Source: Setophaga petechia (taxonomy: Eukaryota; Chordata; Aves; Passeriformes; Parulidae). Taken from it: a DNA stretch of 64,000 nt. Below the pieces are notes generated by a model. It made no database searches. It saw only the letters and a list, made by a program, of their open reading frames with translations, and had not been told where the DNA came from. Within the stretch, counting starts at the first letter, position 1; each line of letters begins with the position of its first letter. The stretch spans positions 13,480,936 to 13,544,935 of the forward strand of contig JANCRA010000025.1 in the NCBI GenBank assembly GCA_024362935.1, given 5' to 3'. The position numbers were made by a program, and so were the translations under genes. Of this stretch, positions 13,901 through 26,420 are shown in pieces.

Positions 13901-14399
13901 CACCTATTAAAATGTTATTAAATGGCTTCCAAAGAAATATAAGGACCTAGAAGTTACAGCCAGGTCATTAAAATTCTCCATTGGGAATGAGCTCCGTTTT
14001 CTATGAAAAATTCCAGCTTCATTGATTCAGAATTTTCTAGCAATAAGGAACACTATGTTGGCTAGTTAAAAACTGACTCAACTCTGCTAAAAATCTGTGT
14101 CTTCCTTCCTTTTATAGTAATGAACAAGGGCAGAGAGGTGAAAACATTTGAGTATGGGCTCTGTGAAGCAGGAGCTCACTTCCTTGGGTGTGCCCTTCCA
14201 GCCCTGCAAAGCAGAGGTCTCTGGAGCAGTTTTGGATACCTTTATAAAATACAGTCCAAATAGAGCAAAACAGTCCAAATGAGCTCCCAAAATCACTGGT
14301 CGCTGGCAGCAGCCCTGTCTTTATGTTTTATAATAGAAAAATGAGATAATAACGGAAGTCATCTGTATAAAAGACATAAATATGAATAGCCACCAAGTG

Positions 14400-14830
14400 A
14401 AACTCTCTCCGGTGCAGATTCCAGAAATGCCAAGTGCCCGAAATCCACAGCAGTGAGCTGGAGGCACCGCAGAGGGCAGCAGCTGTAATTTAATGCGGAG
14501 ATAATCCCGGGGAGATAAGGGGGTAATGGCCGTGTTAGGGGAAAGGGCTTGGCGAGAATAACCTGCTAATAGCACTGGTATGTCTCAGGGGCTAAAAGCA
14601 GCTTAACAACCCGCAGCTGAGCGTGTGTGCCCGCTCCTGTGGGCACATCCACCAACGCGTGTCCTGGTGACAGCCAAGGCGCCACAAACACCAACGAGAG
14701 TCAAACGCCTTCTTTGGCATCGAGAGGGCGAGATCATGTTGGGCTGCTCCATTTGTCTTACCTGGTTTGTTCAGTGGTGAGAAAAGACCCTTGTCTGTGT
14801 GTGAAGCATCCAGAAAGTAGCGATAGTTTC
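14400..14830. other. CpG-enriched unique segment
   Basis: About 18 CpG dinucleotides fall in roughly 430 bp, far denser than the surrounding AT-rich DNA. The segment has E-box (cagctg) and homeodomain-like (taattta) words and a CTCF-like core at 14466-14477. It does not match a repeat I know, and no exon was recognised. It could be an enhancer, a small unmethylated island or a distal promoter. Confidence 0.35.
14466..14477 (+). promoter_or_regulatory. Candidate CTCF-like site
   Basis: ACCGCAGAGGGC matches the CTCF core at 10 of 12 positions, including the central AG-R-GGGC block, and is followed by AGCAG. Short CTCF-like matches are common by chance, so this is weak support on its own. Confidence 0.2.
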
Positions 14831-15580
14831 TTGGCAAATAGGTGAAGAAATCACTCCAGCGTTAAAAGGCTGGGAGTAGTGTTGTCAGAAGTAAAGATGT
14901 GCTTAAAAATCTGATTTTGAAGGCCTATGTATTTATTTGCTTTGTCATTGTGAACACTTTCCATGCCAGGTGGGGATAAGATCCCTTATTCCAGTAACTT
15001 GTACACCTGTGAACACTTTGTGAAGTAATTCTTATTTGCTTAGTAAAAGAAGGGTTTGCTTTTGAGTTAGTAGAGATATCCTCAAGATATGAGTGCTTTG
15101 GTTTGTTAGTCTGATATTCGACTGTCTTTATGTTTTGAGACTGCCAAGGTGGTCTCTGTGCTTGGGAACCAGAGAAAGTGGGAAGAGAAGGATGGACAGA
15201 GAGGAGAAACAGTTTTTATCTTTTTAATAATTAGCTGTAAGAAGATTAATAAACCATCCTGGGCACAGGTATTTAAGAAACCTATGAACCTGCACTGCTA
15301 AATAGCTAGGGAGGCTGATATTTTTGTTGGGAAGAGGGATGTCAGATTCTTTTATTCTCTGAGTGGTTTTGAGATGTATAAATCAGGCTCATGCAACTTG
15401 GCCACTCTGAGCTTCGAGGAAGGAGCATTTGTCGAGTAGGGTGCCCAAAAATGTGTCAGTGCTTCTCAGGATTGACTTGTGAATGACCCTGTGATCTCAC
15501 AAGCAGGAAAGGAAGTGGAATGGAAGGAGAAAAAAATGTTGAAAATTCAACACAAGTTGGATTTTTATCTGCAAATTTTC
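14831..15580. other. Non-coding unique sequence
   Basis: AT-rich, no exon or repeat recognised. It separates two CpG-enriched segments. Confidence 0.5.
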
Positions 15581-16050
15581 TGAACTCGCTTATTTGCTGT
15601 TGGTTGAGGTGTCTAAATTCCTGATGGCAATTCCCCACAAGGAGGAGGAAGGGGAGAAAGGGAATTACCCCCCACCCCGGGTGCTCTCAGCACTGGGAGC
15701 TGCACTATTGACAAGGAGCATTTACCAGCTGTGTCTAAAGGCTGCTCCTTCACCAGCCAGCTTGGCTGTGCTCTCAATGAGCTCCAGAAATCGTTCACAG
15801 CAGCTCGACCTGACAAACACAGAGCCCTTGACGGAAGCGCTGCTCGGGGGCTGCGCGTTGGCGGCAGGGTTTCCTTGCGACGCCATCCCCGATTCGGAGA
15901 GCAGGAGGCTGCCCAGAGCAGGAGGGCTCCGGGCTCAGCCTCTCCCTGCCAGGGCAGGAAGGTGGGAGCAGAGCAGCCCCCAGGAGCTGGGCTTGGCTGG
16001 AGGGAGCACTGATGTAATGTGCTACTTCAGTCCACCTTCTGGGAACCAGG
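15581..16050. other. CpG-rich patch (small CpG-island-like segment)
   Basis: The densest part, about 15791-15897, holds 12 CpGs in about 107 bp, in a window that is otherwise CpG-poor. Flanking sequence is GC-rich but loses CpG quickly. The longest open frame of the window (197 codons, 15594-16187, plus strand) crosses this patch, but its translation is low in structure, ends in unrelated AT-rich DNA, and matches no family I know. The lack of stop codons is explained by base composition. A short CpG patch like this in a bird could mark an unannotated transcription start or an enhancer. Confidence 0.4.
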
Positions 16051-19000
16051 GGAAGCTGACCCCACAGCTCTGTAGGAGCCCTGTGCGTGTTTTCTCTCAT
16101 TTTTTTGCTTTCTTCCTAAATATAAATTACCCTCAAAATGCATTAGACCCTTTTGGTAGAAGATACAATTTTGGCTTTTATGACTAGCTGCTAGGGAAGC
16201 TACAAATGTGGCTTTTTAACTTCACATGTACAAAAGGTTTGCTGAGCTGTGATATTTTCAAAAGTTCCCAGACTGTTCAGTGCTTGGCTTAATTTAAACC
16301 TCAGCACAACCAATCCAGCTGAGCTGCTGGGTGTTATCACCAGGACCACAAGTTTGACCTGTTATAATTTTGTCAGTGTTCAGTGGGAAATGTCCTGTGG
16401 ACTTGAGTGTCAAAAACATTATATCCATACCTGTGGGATTTAACCTGTGAGCACATCTAAATTTGGCAAGCTCTGTGTGTGTTGTCCATGTGCATTTTGC
16501 ATGTGTTTTTGTTTTAGTCTGGAGCTGCTTGGACAAGTGGAAAAAGCAGAAGCCTGAGAGAGCTTACAGGGGTGCCACAAGATTATAGTTTGCTTGAGTG
16601 GCAAGTGAAAGGGCTCATCCAGGTGTCAAGGAGGATTTGGAGAGCATTAAGAGGAATGAAGAAATTGGGTCAGGCAATCTGCAGCCCAGGCAACAAGGAC
16701 AAGACATTTCACTGCCTTCCAGCTTCAGGAACTATTCTGAAAGCAGAGCTTTTTGAATCAGGGATTTAATCTGGAAAATATAGTTATTGTTTTTCCTCAG
16801 GAGTCCCACCAACATGAATACACAAACCTGTTTCCCTGACAGAAATTGCAAGAAAATGTTTGACAAAGGTTGACAATGGAAGCTTCAGAGGAACCTGCTG
16901 ACAAAACTACTTAAGAGACAATTTGGGTCAAGTACAAAATTGCATTTGAAAAAAGGTCTATAAAAGAAGAAATAGTGCAAGTTAACATAAGCCAGAATAT
17001 GTACAGTTTTCTTTTTTGGTTTTAAGAAATTCCTAGCCATGTACAGTAAAGCATTCCTTGTTCCTGTGGTGCACAATTCTCTGTTTGAGGGAATTCCCCT
17101 GTTGTATGGCTATGGCTGAACAGAATAAATTGCCCAAGGTGACATCCTTAATGGAGTAAAATAATTGCTTTTCATAAATATTTTTAATACAAGCAGAAAT
17201 TGCCCAATTGCCCTTTGGTTTGCAAATTGTCCCCAGATTACCATCAGCATATGTAAAATAAATGTCCAAAACATTTAGAAATTGTAATGAAAACTTAAGG
17301 TATGCCATGAAGGGCAGTGCAGGCTGGCAATCAGTTCTCTTCAGCAGAATAAGAAAATGTTTAAGAACTTGGTACCAATTTTTTCACTAGGGATAGCAAA
17401 ATAAAATATTACACTGTTCACCTCTCGGTGCATTCACTGCAGATGTGTCAGTGACAGGTTTCTCAGGTGCAAGTTGATATTGAATTCATGTCTCTTTGGA
17501 GCTCCTGAGCTGCTGGAGACCTAACAGAACACAGGATGAATTTCTGGCTGTCAGCAATACCTCTGAGCAGCTCACAAGGATAGGAATCCTGTACACACAT
17601 GCACGTATCTGCCAATCACATTGTAATCCAGGAAAGTGATTTTTTTTTTTCCCTGCTTCATTTTGTGGGAACTTAGAGCTCTATTCAGTTCTAGTCCTAA
17701 AATACTCTGCAGCAGTTTTTCCTGATGGTGGTTTGTGGGTCAGAACCTCTATGAGTCCATGTCCTTGCTGGGAAGGTTCCCATGTGTGGAGCCCTGCAGT
17801 TCCCCTCTGCCCAGGCTCAGCACAGTTGAGCTGGTTTTGCACCATTTCCCAAATTTGCAACCTTTCTAATGCCACTGCTCATATAATGTGCTCTTTAAAT
17901 GAAGACTTTTCATAAAAAATTGAACAATAATGTAAGAGGAAGATGTTTTTACTAAATTAAGGTGCACACATTGAACTTTCCAACGTTCTTAAAGTTCCTT
18001 TTCCCAGAGGAAGGGCATGTTCCTCAAGAATGCTCATGAAATGTCTGGGGACATCAGACTGTTCCAGGGAATATGTGCTGGAAAATGTGAACTTGTGTTA
18101 AGCCTACAGCTGTTCTTTTTAGCTCTTTCTGTTTCTCTTGGTGGCTGAACAGGATCTAGGTTGGCTCCACTCAGGGTTAAGCCATGGCCAGGGATTTTGC
18201 ATTATCAGATATTTTTTGAGACAATGTTTTCCACTTCCTTCTTACCTGTGTGAAGCTCAGTCTGCCTGGAACCAACTCCTCATTTACCTGCAGTCAGTCC
18301 CTTTACCATGGTCACTTTTGCATCTCACAGGGGATAGACTTCAAGGTAGAAGGCAAGAATTTCTGATGTATGCTTTGTTCAGTAATTTAAAAACTTGTGA
18401 AGCAAAAGCTGCTGTTTGCCCTGCAGCAAGTGTTACTAACATAAGCTATTAGAAAATTTTCTTTCTTTTCTTTCATAACTTCTCCTTCTGGGCATTACAT
18501 CACATCAATTTGTAACCAATGCAATTACTGTTTTCTAGGGGGACATAAATTCCTCATATTATGTTTTTTGGGGCTTTTTTTTTTTTTTACTTTTGAGTAC
18601 ACTGCAAATCAATTCTGCATGAACACTACTTATCTGAAAACAGGCAAAATCTTCTGAGAATATCTATAAATCCTCCTCTTCCCAGCACTACTAGTGGGGC
18701 TAGAAATAGAAACTGAGAAGATGAGGAGTGTGGTCTGCTAATGCTTTTGTCACTTTGAGAAAAGGCTGCTTTGATGAGCTCTAGGTGAGGCAGCATCCAA
18801 AAGCTCTTTGGAGCTTGCAGTGATTTGCAGGCAGGGAGAGCTTTTGTTATTTCTTTAATGAAGGTGCTGGCCCTGTCCTCCTCAATCCAAACCCTCTTGT
18901 TCTTTGTTTGATTTCTGGGCAAACTTTCTCTGGTTTGGATCTACTCTTTGAGAAAATTACTTATCATAATGTTTGGATGTTAAAGGTAGCAATGGTACAC

Positions 19001-20061
19001 AAAGGAGGAGGGAGTGAGTAAAGGAAGAATCTTGGCTGGTCAGACTTCCTTAGGTCTCTTAATCTTCATTTGCTCAAGCAATGCAGCAATGAGGCAATAA
19101 GCAGAAGATTATGTATATCTCCTTCTCCAAGTGTAAAATACCTCCTTGTGGAGCTTATTTTTTAACTTAATTGAGGTATGCTTTGGTAGGGCTTTCTGGT
19201 GGGCTTGGTTTTGTTTAAAATAAATGGAAATAATTCCATTACTGTTGAGTGACACCACAGACACTGAGGTGTAGATCTCTAAGCTAGGATTCTGCTTAAA
19301 TCCTTAGATATTGGTGTTTTACAGACTGTTGGAAGGAAACAAAAGCTGCAGGAAGGAGGCAAAGCACATAGCCTTTAAAAATAAAGCTCAAAGAGATATG
19401 GTGAATTTGCTCACCAAAGTTTTTCAGACCTATTTTTGGCCGTTTGAACATGTTGACTCTTACATAAGGTTCATTCAGAATATACAAACTGTTCAGTAAA
19501 TATTCCCAAATGTGAAAACTCAGAGTTTCACCCATTTTGTTTGTGTTTTTCACATTTGAAAGCAGACCATGGTAGGATTTCAGATACATTTCTGCAATAG
19601 CTGCATGAAGTTCTAGCATAGATTCACAAGTATGTGTCATATATTAATAATGTTGCAGTGAAGTTAGGACTTGAGCAGGAGGAGAGAGAAAATTTGATGT
19701 GTATTTAAATAAGCTCTGTATCTTGATAAATGCATGTGGTGCTCTTATTTTTAATCTTTTATGTGTCATGTCTGCCACACTGCAAAGCTGGGGCTGTGTT
19801 GATGAGTTTTGCAATACCAGAGCTGCTTCACAATGTATTTGACCAAGGGAATGTCTGCTTTCCTGCTCATAGCTGTGTTTGGAGATCAGGTTTTGCACAG
19901 AGCAAAGCTGACTTTTAGCCAGCTGCCCAGTGGCAGAGGTTGCACTTGAGCCCAGCCTTATGTTCATGAGTTTCTCTGCCAGTAGAGGAAAAACCAGAAT
20001 CTGATTAAAACCTGTTGAGGAGCTCTGGTCTCAAGTGCAAGCCTCAGTTCTCTGGTGCCAT
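16051..20061. other. Non-coding unique sequence
   Basis: No coding exon, RNA gene or clear repeat recognised. There are short T-runs, for example near 17641 and 18577. Open frames are all about 115 codons or less and look random. Confidence 0.55.
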
Positions 20062-20080
20062 GAGATAACCACGTTATCTC
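20062..20080. promoter_or_regulatory. Inverted pair of GATA-type motifs
   Basis: GAGATAAC and GTTATCTC form perfect 8-bp arms around a 3-bp spacer (CAC). Each arm carries an AGATAA word, the core bound by GATA factors. Paired inverted GATA sites are known in erythroid and haematopoietic enhancers, but a single palindrome is not proof of function. Confidence 0.3.
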
Positions 20081-23000
20081 TCTGTTGTTACAAGATGTTG
20101 AGGGTGTTTTTGACTGCATAAGTGCAGCTCAGGTCCCTTGTGCAGGCAAAGTTACAGCTTCCAAAAAAAGGAACTTTCTACCCCCTTCCCCCACTGAAAA
20201 CTACCTAATGCTTAAAAATAAAAATTGTCTTTTATTCAGTTTGCTACTACTTGGCTCCTACTGATTTTTAGATGTAACTTCAGTATGAGTATGCATATTA
20301 TTGAAGACCAAGACTCCAGGAGAACCATGGGGTTGATTTGAGAAGGTTTGATGTTGAGGTAATAGATTTCACTCTATGGCATTTTATGTCTGAAACACTG
20401 CAGTGCAGTTAGGGTTAGCCTGGTCTGTTTAGGTTAAAGAAATCTCTTTTGCTCTAATTTTTTCTGTTGAAGTTCTACCTGCCAAAGTTTAACCTGGCTT
20501 CCTCTTGCTTATGAAAAAGTTCTCTGCAACTATTTGGTGACAACCCCAAAGCAGGATCAGCTGAGGGCCCTGGCACCCATACCTTCCATTTGACAACTAT
20601 CTACATTAAATTCCACTCATCTGGAGCACTGTGTAAGAGTTGTTTCTGCTTCCACTAAGAAAAAGAAGATGAAATCTCAGATTCTGTACAACTTGCCTCA
20701 TATTCTGCTTCCTCCATGCAGAATTAAAAGCCAACCCAAGTGTTTCTGAGCATACAGAGAATAAATAATAGGTAGAGGAAGTGTTGGAGGGATTTAAAAC
20801 AAAACAAAACTCTTTCAGCCCTGCCAAGTTAAATATTTTTAAATACTTTTTTCTTTCAAGAAAGAAAGTTAAAGACCAGCATTGCAAATAAGTAAATATC
20901 TCCCAAATATTAATCCCTGCTCCCATTCAAGGCTTGTTCAATCTGTGGGCTGATATGATCTAAGATTGCTTAAGAGGATCACGACTGGGCAAAAAGCACT
21001 AAATTAACTCTAACATCAGAGGGAGGGCTCACAACCTCCTCTTTTATAACTGTACAATCCCAACTAGTAGTGTGTTGCAGGTTTTCCACAGAAAAAACAC
21101 ATGGAAAAATCTTCCTGAGGAAAAAAACTGATTAAAAATCTTAAGGCCCAGGATAAAATAGCATCTAGTGAAAACAAATGTTGAGCAAAACTAAGGCTTT
21201 ATGCTAATAACAAACATCTGAAACATGAGGCTTCTGGGTGACTCACAATGTGCATCAGAGGAAGCCAATTCCAAACCCATTTTGCTGGTGTCTCTTGTGG
21301 ACTGTTTGAAGGATGATGATTTTGGCTGCAGCAGTTTTGGAGTCACACCCTGGGTGAAGGAGGGAGACACTTCTGGGGGAGGTGCTGTGCCTGGAGCTGG
21401 CAGCAGCTGGGGTTTGGGTTAAGGCTGCACAGGGATGCTCCTCTCCCCTGTAAGGTGAGTTGTTGGGCAGCTCTGCAGGCAGGGAAAAGCAAAAACTTCC
21501 TTCATGTGCCAGCCCTGCTTGACCCCTCTCTGCCACCTGCTCCCTTTGCAGTCAGACAACTGTTCTGTTCTGTAGATTTTTAGGAAAATTGTGTATGGAG
21601 ATTTTTATTATCAAATGCATGTTATATATGTAAATACATATGTATGTATACACACACATTCTTTTTCCCCCAAAGCATTAGCAATTTTCTAATAACATGT
21701 TTTCTCATAGGGGAAATTGCAGTTTTGCTTATACCTCTTGATTTTTCTTTTTGGAATTGAAAATGTCATTTTACTTTAGAGGTACAAGCTACTGAACCAA
21801 CAAGTTTTAGGTCAATGTGATGTTAATCCATGTTCACCTGAATTTCAGTGGTCCTGTGTCAATTTTTCTATTGAGATGGTGCATATCCCTGTTCCTTTCC
21901 TGGCTTAGACCCCTCCTTTGGACTTTTTCAGTTGTGATACCCTTTTTTTGACCATTACAGTGTATTACAAGACTCATAAATTCCATTCAAAACAAAATTA
22001 TTCAAAGTATGGCTTTGTGTTTCAATTTATAGCAATTAATGACAAAAAAGAAATATTGCCTTTGAAATTTTCTGGTACTTCATGTCCTACAAAACATGCA
22101 TGATGTTTTGGCATGCTACTTGGATAAAAAAGCCAGTGCTGAAATATCAAGAGACATGCTGAACTTCCCATTTTTGACTAGTTCTTTTCTGTTGATGCTA
22201 TTCCAGCCTTGGTGTGCTCAGTCTGCCCTGCAGCATTACAAAATCCCATATTTCACACCAATCAAGGCTTCAGCATGCCAGCAGTAATTTCTGTGTATTC
22301 CTAGCAGAGCAGAAGGAAACCTGGCTTGCCCAACTCATAGTAAACAGTGAGTAGCACGTGGCAGGTGCTGGTAGCAGTGGCATGGGAGCATCCCCAGGGC
22401 AGGATCAGCAGTGGCCCCGAGTGCCCTGCACCACATGTGAGCTCTGTCATCAGATCAGAGCATTTCAATGTACCTGTTCAACCAGCTCTATCTGCAGAAT
22501 CTCAGATCTCAAAACAAACTGCTGCTGCTGCTTTACCTTTGCCTTTATTATTTTCCCCTCCCACCCACCCCATCTCCCCAGCAGCCATAGCATCACATTT
22601 TCTCTTAACCTCTGTGACTGTCTCTCTATGGGACTTTCTGTTACTTCTGTGCTGGATTCATACATTTTCCTGAATATATTTTCCCAAATGTTGTCAAATA
22701 TTTCAGCCAAGGTCACACATCTCTACATTAATTGCCATCCCCTTTTATTTTTTTTTTTGACAAACAAAAATTCTGCCCAGATGGTGCTTTTGTTTGGTGT
22801 GTTTGACTAGTACATTTTCTACCTTCCTAATGAGAATTTAGTAGCAAAATAACATTCAGCTTCTAGGTCCCATGGAAAATACCCTTGAGACACAGCTGCA
22901 CAGGCAATAAAATGAGAAATTCACATTGTATTTTTGGTTTCTACTGTGTCTCTTTATACCCTGTCAGTTCTACTGCAGCATAGTTGAAAATTGAGATTTT

Positions 23001-25229
23001 TTTTTTTTTTGTGTGGTCTTCATGCCATTTTATGAGCTTTAATTGAAATGTAACTTGAAAATCTAAACTGTCTGTTGATGCATGTTCACCACTCAGTTGA
23101 CCTAACTGTAATATAATGAGACCAGTTTGAAACAAACAAGATCCCAAGGTAATACTGCTAAAAGGTTTCATTCCTGATATTCTAGAAAATTAGTCTCACA
23201 TAGAACAGTTGTCCAATAAGAGAAGACATAAAAATTCAACTGTTCCACTGATCCACCTCATTTTTTTTCCTGAACAATTCCTGAAATTTCAATCTTTTAG
23301 CAGCCTTGTTAAAACAGATAACAGAGTTAAGCATGGATGCATCTCAATCCAATGCCTCCACTGGTACTTCCTTGGCCAACTCCTTTAGGGTAGGATTGAG
23401 CAGTCTGTGTCTGAAATAAGATTCATTTATTTCAAGGTAGATGTCTCAAATAATTGGTGGAATCTTAGCTTAGAACTGTTTCTTATTTGCTGGCAACTTG
23501 GAAAATAATTTTTAAACAATCTCAGTAACTATTTCAGATGCAGACTTTTAATAAAGATCAATCCTTTCTCTTCTCTACCAAAATTCTGGGATTCTCATGA
23601 TGTATTTCACATAATCCCTGATGACAAAATGGAAGAATATTTTTCCCTGGAAAAAAAACCTTTATGATCACCCATGCCAGCAGGCCTGCTTGAAAACACT
23701 TCTGTCCAACTTTATTAAATTTGACTCTAAGGAGGCAGGGAAATACTGATGTGAGCAGAATATGTTGTCTGAGCACTTCAACACCTCTGTCTGCCTGAGT
23801 GTGCTGTCTGATACCCCTGTTGCCATTTCTGCTGCAGCTTGGAAGGTGCCACTGGGAGAAATGGCATCTCCTGGTGTCACCAAGCATCCCTGATGTCCCC
23901 AGAGCTGGCAGAGTGACAAAGCTCTGCAATGCTGCAGGAAGGAATATGTTTGGTGATTCATGTGCTTAACACAGGGAGGAATAGTCTTGGGAAGGATGGT
24001 TGGATGCCATGGGGAGAGACTGTGGTTGGAGCAGAGGGTTGGTAAAATGTGGAAAAGATGTGGCTGGGTGTTTGCAGAGAAGTCAAGGAGAACTTATCCT
24101 TCCATTAAGTGAAGCACAACAAATAATGGCAGATTCCTGCAGGTTGTTTCTGCCCATTCCTGAGTGATGCTTATATTTGGGAAAGCAGGACTGCTTTCCT
24201 GAAAATGACTTTTGATTGGTGACTAACTTCCCAAGATATGGATTGATCCAACAGTCAGACCACTTGAGGAAATGATCCTCTTCAGCTGCTGCTGAGAGGA
24301 TGAAGACTTCCTTCCCCATCCAAGCATTGTTTTCCTTAATCTGGTCAGAGACTTGTAGTTCCTACTGTACATTTGTGGGTTTTTTACAAATAGGTAAGGG
24401 GTATTATTCAGCTGTATGTGAAGCTATAAAAGCTTGTGTTGGTGATGCAACAAGAAAAATGAAATTGTGAGTAATGTAGCCGTGACCAGTGTTTTGACTG
24501 TGTGCCAAGACTAAAATCCAGCCAACACAGCAAAGAATAACAGAACTCTCAAGAAAATAAAATCTTTTTCTTATATGTATTTTGTGCAGCTACTCTTATA
24601 GGTTTTTCTCTTGGTTCAAGATAAAGATTATAGTTCTGACTTACACATTATATTACCTGTGACACCATTTTAAAATCTCTTTATAAGCACCCTATAACAA
24701 AGCACATGACTTCCTTAAGTGCAGAATTGTAACAAAACAAGACCATATAGACCCAGTCTTGAGTGATAATTGTCTCTTGAAAGAAAATGATGGCCCTCAG
24801 GCCTTGAGTGGTAGCAGCCTAATTCCTCTTTGACTGAAGTCCATTGCCACCTTCCCACTGAATTCTGTGCAAAAGCAACCAGGCTGCAGGTGAATGACAG
24901 ACTGCAGGTGAAGATAAGAGGGAGGGGTTTTCTCTAGTGTGACTTCATAAGGGTTTCCTTTGCTTATTTTACAGCATTGTGGGGGTTTTGGCAGAACTCC
25001 ATGCTGTCTGCTGTTTAACATAATTTTGTGCTTTTTTTTTTTAAGGAATGCATCATAAAAACTAATTTTCCCATGTCACCTAATGCTAATGTGACAGCTT
25101 AAGCCTTTCATGTGTTTTGAGTTTTGTGGTGGGTTTCTTTCTGTTTTCCTAAGGGGCTTAAATAGTAGACAAGCTAATAAACATTTTGATAGCATAGTTT
25201 AACAATCATTTTTTTTACTAAAAGTGATG
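20081..25229. other. Non-coding unique sequence, AT-dinucleotide stretch near 21.6 kb
   Basis: No exon recognised. A (TATG/ACAT)-rich microsatellite-like stretch lies at about 21614-21659. A GC-richer segment at about 21.3-21.5 kb holds no identifiable repeat. A 150-codon frame at 22358-22810 is cysteine- and leucine-rich with no domain and is likely chance. Confidence 0.5.
21614..21659. repeat. AT-rich microsatellite-like stretch
   Basis: Alternating TATG, ATAC and ACAC words, including the palindrome TACATATGTA and a short (CA)n run. It is a degenerate simple repeat that may be polymorphic. Confidence 0.6.
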
Positions 25230-26420
25230 GCTGTCTCTGGATTAAATTTAAGATTTTAATTAGATTGAATTTTTCTCATCTTAGGTGATTAAGTATTTAA
25301 AGTTGAATTTGTTTCAGTTACAATTTAAAGTTATTTCATTCTAAGTAGTTTTGTTATCCATATAATTAGCACATACTGTATCATTTATAGGTGGTATCTA
25401 TACTATCACTCTAATTACAAGCAGTAAAACTAATAATTCTTTCAGCACTTTGCAAGTGGGAAATGCAGGTTGGGCACGGGTGTAATTTTAAAGTTTGGTT
25501 GTCAAGATGTGTTTTGGATTTGAGAGCTGAAATATGCTATTTCAGTTTAAAATTAACGCTGCTTAGAAGCCCCTGTTCTTTGAAGTCAGCAAATACTGAA
25601 GCTTGTAACCCTAGCCCTGGTTAGAAATAGGCTGTAAGGAAGATGCTCCTGTGCTATTTAAATGTCTGCAGCTGTCTGGGGTGCAGAGGAGCCTGAGAGC
25701 TCCACAACAGCCCAAAGCTGCCTCAGCAAAGAGTTTGGGCTGGGAGGTGAGGCTGAAACTGCAGTGAGGATTTCAGATGACCAGCTGAGTGTGTGTGGTG
25801 CCCGTGCTGTCACACACAGGAGATATTGCCACGTCCTGCACTGCCAGCTGTGTCCTTGGAAGGGCCCCATTCAGCAGTGACCCTGAGGGTGTGGCAGTGC
25901 CAGGTGGGCAGGCTGGAGGCTCTCAGGGGATGCTGAGACACCAGAACCTGCAGCAGGGGAGGTGCATGTCAGCTTTGCAATGAAAAGCCTGTGCAGCTGG
26001 GTGGCCCAGGAGATGTCAGGTTTGCCAGGGCCCTGCACGTGTCAGAGGGGACAACAGAGAAGGAGCCCTTGGCCAGTAAACACCCTGCACATTCCCCACA
26101 TTCCCTCTGAGACTGTTCTGCTGGTAGCCTTCGTAATTTGGTATTGTTATTTTTGCAATTCATACCCACACAATCAAAAGTAGTTTCTTTTAATGCTGTA
26201 GAACATAATTATAGGCCTGACAGGCTCTGACAAGTTGGTTGAGACATTTATTCTTGCAGCCGGCAGATGCTTAAATGATTTTGTATTGGAAAATGCTGTC
26301 TGTGAAATGTTCTGTCTTAGTCTCTGTTACTAAACCCAGATTCATAATGAAGTCTAGCATCAAATATTTATGTAAAATTACTTTAATCTGTAAATAGTTT
26401 TAGTTATGAAAGATAAAAAC
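25230..26420. other. AT-rich non-coding DNA flanking a GC-rich block; possible conserved element
   Basis: About 25230-25560 and 26180-26420 are AT-rich, contain many TAAT-type homeodomain words, and have the texture of vertebrate conserved non-coding DNA. The middle (about 25660-26100) is GC-rich without dense CpG and holds no open frame or repeat that I recognise. No exon was found. The conservation is a guess from appearance only. Confidence 0.2.

Larger units (their letters stand above)
8322..14399. other. Non-coding unique sequence with AT-rich stretches
   Basis: No exon recognised. A minus-strand open frame of 160 codons at 8636-9118 has no recognisable domain, and its length is near what chance allows in 64 kb. 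The stretch at about 8640-8860 has the even, AT-rich look of vertebrate conserved non-coding DNA, which is only an impression. A T-box half-site cluster sits at 10222-10307 and a poly(T) tract at 10933-10957. Confidence 0.5.

Noticed and set aside
15594..16187. Open frame of 197 codons, plus strand, the longest in the window
   Set aside because: It crosses a CpG-rich patch where stops are rare by composition, has no domain or repeat structure I know, and an overlapping antisense frame is also open.
22358..22810. Open frame of 150 codons, plus strand
   Set aside because: No start context, domain or conserved spacing seen; overlaps another open frame in a different phase.
24884..24919. Possible 18-bp tandem duplication (ctgcaggtga...)
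   Set aside because: Only 14 of 18 positions agree and the shared part is a common E-box word, so chance is likely.
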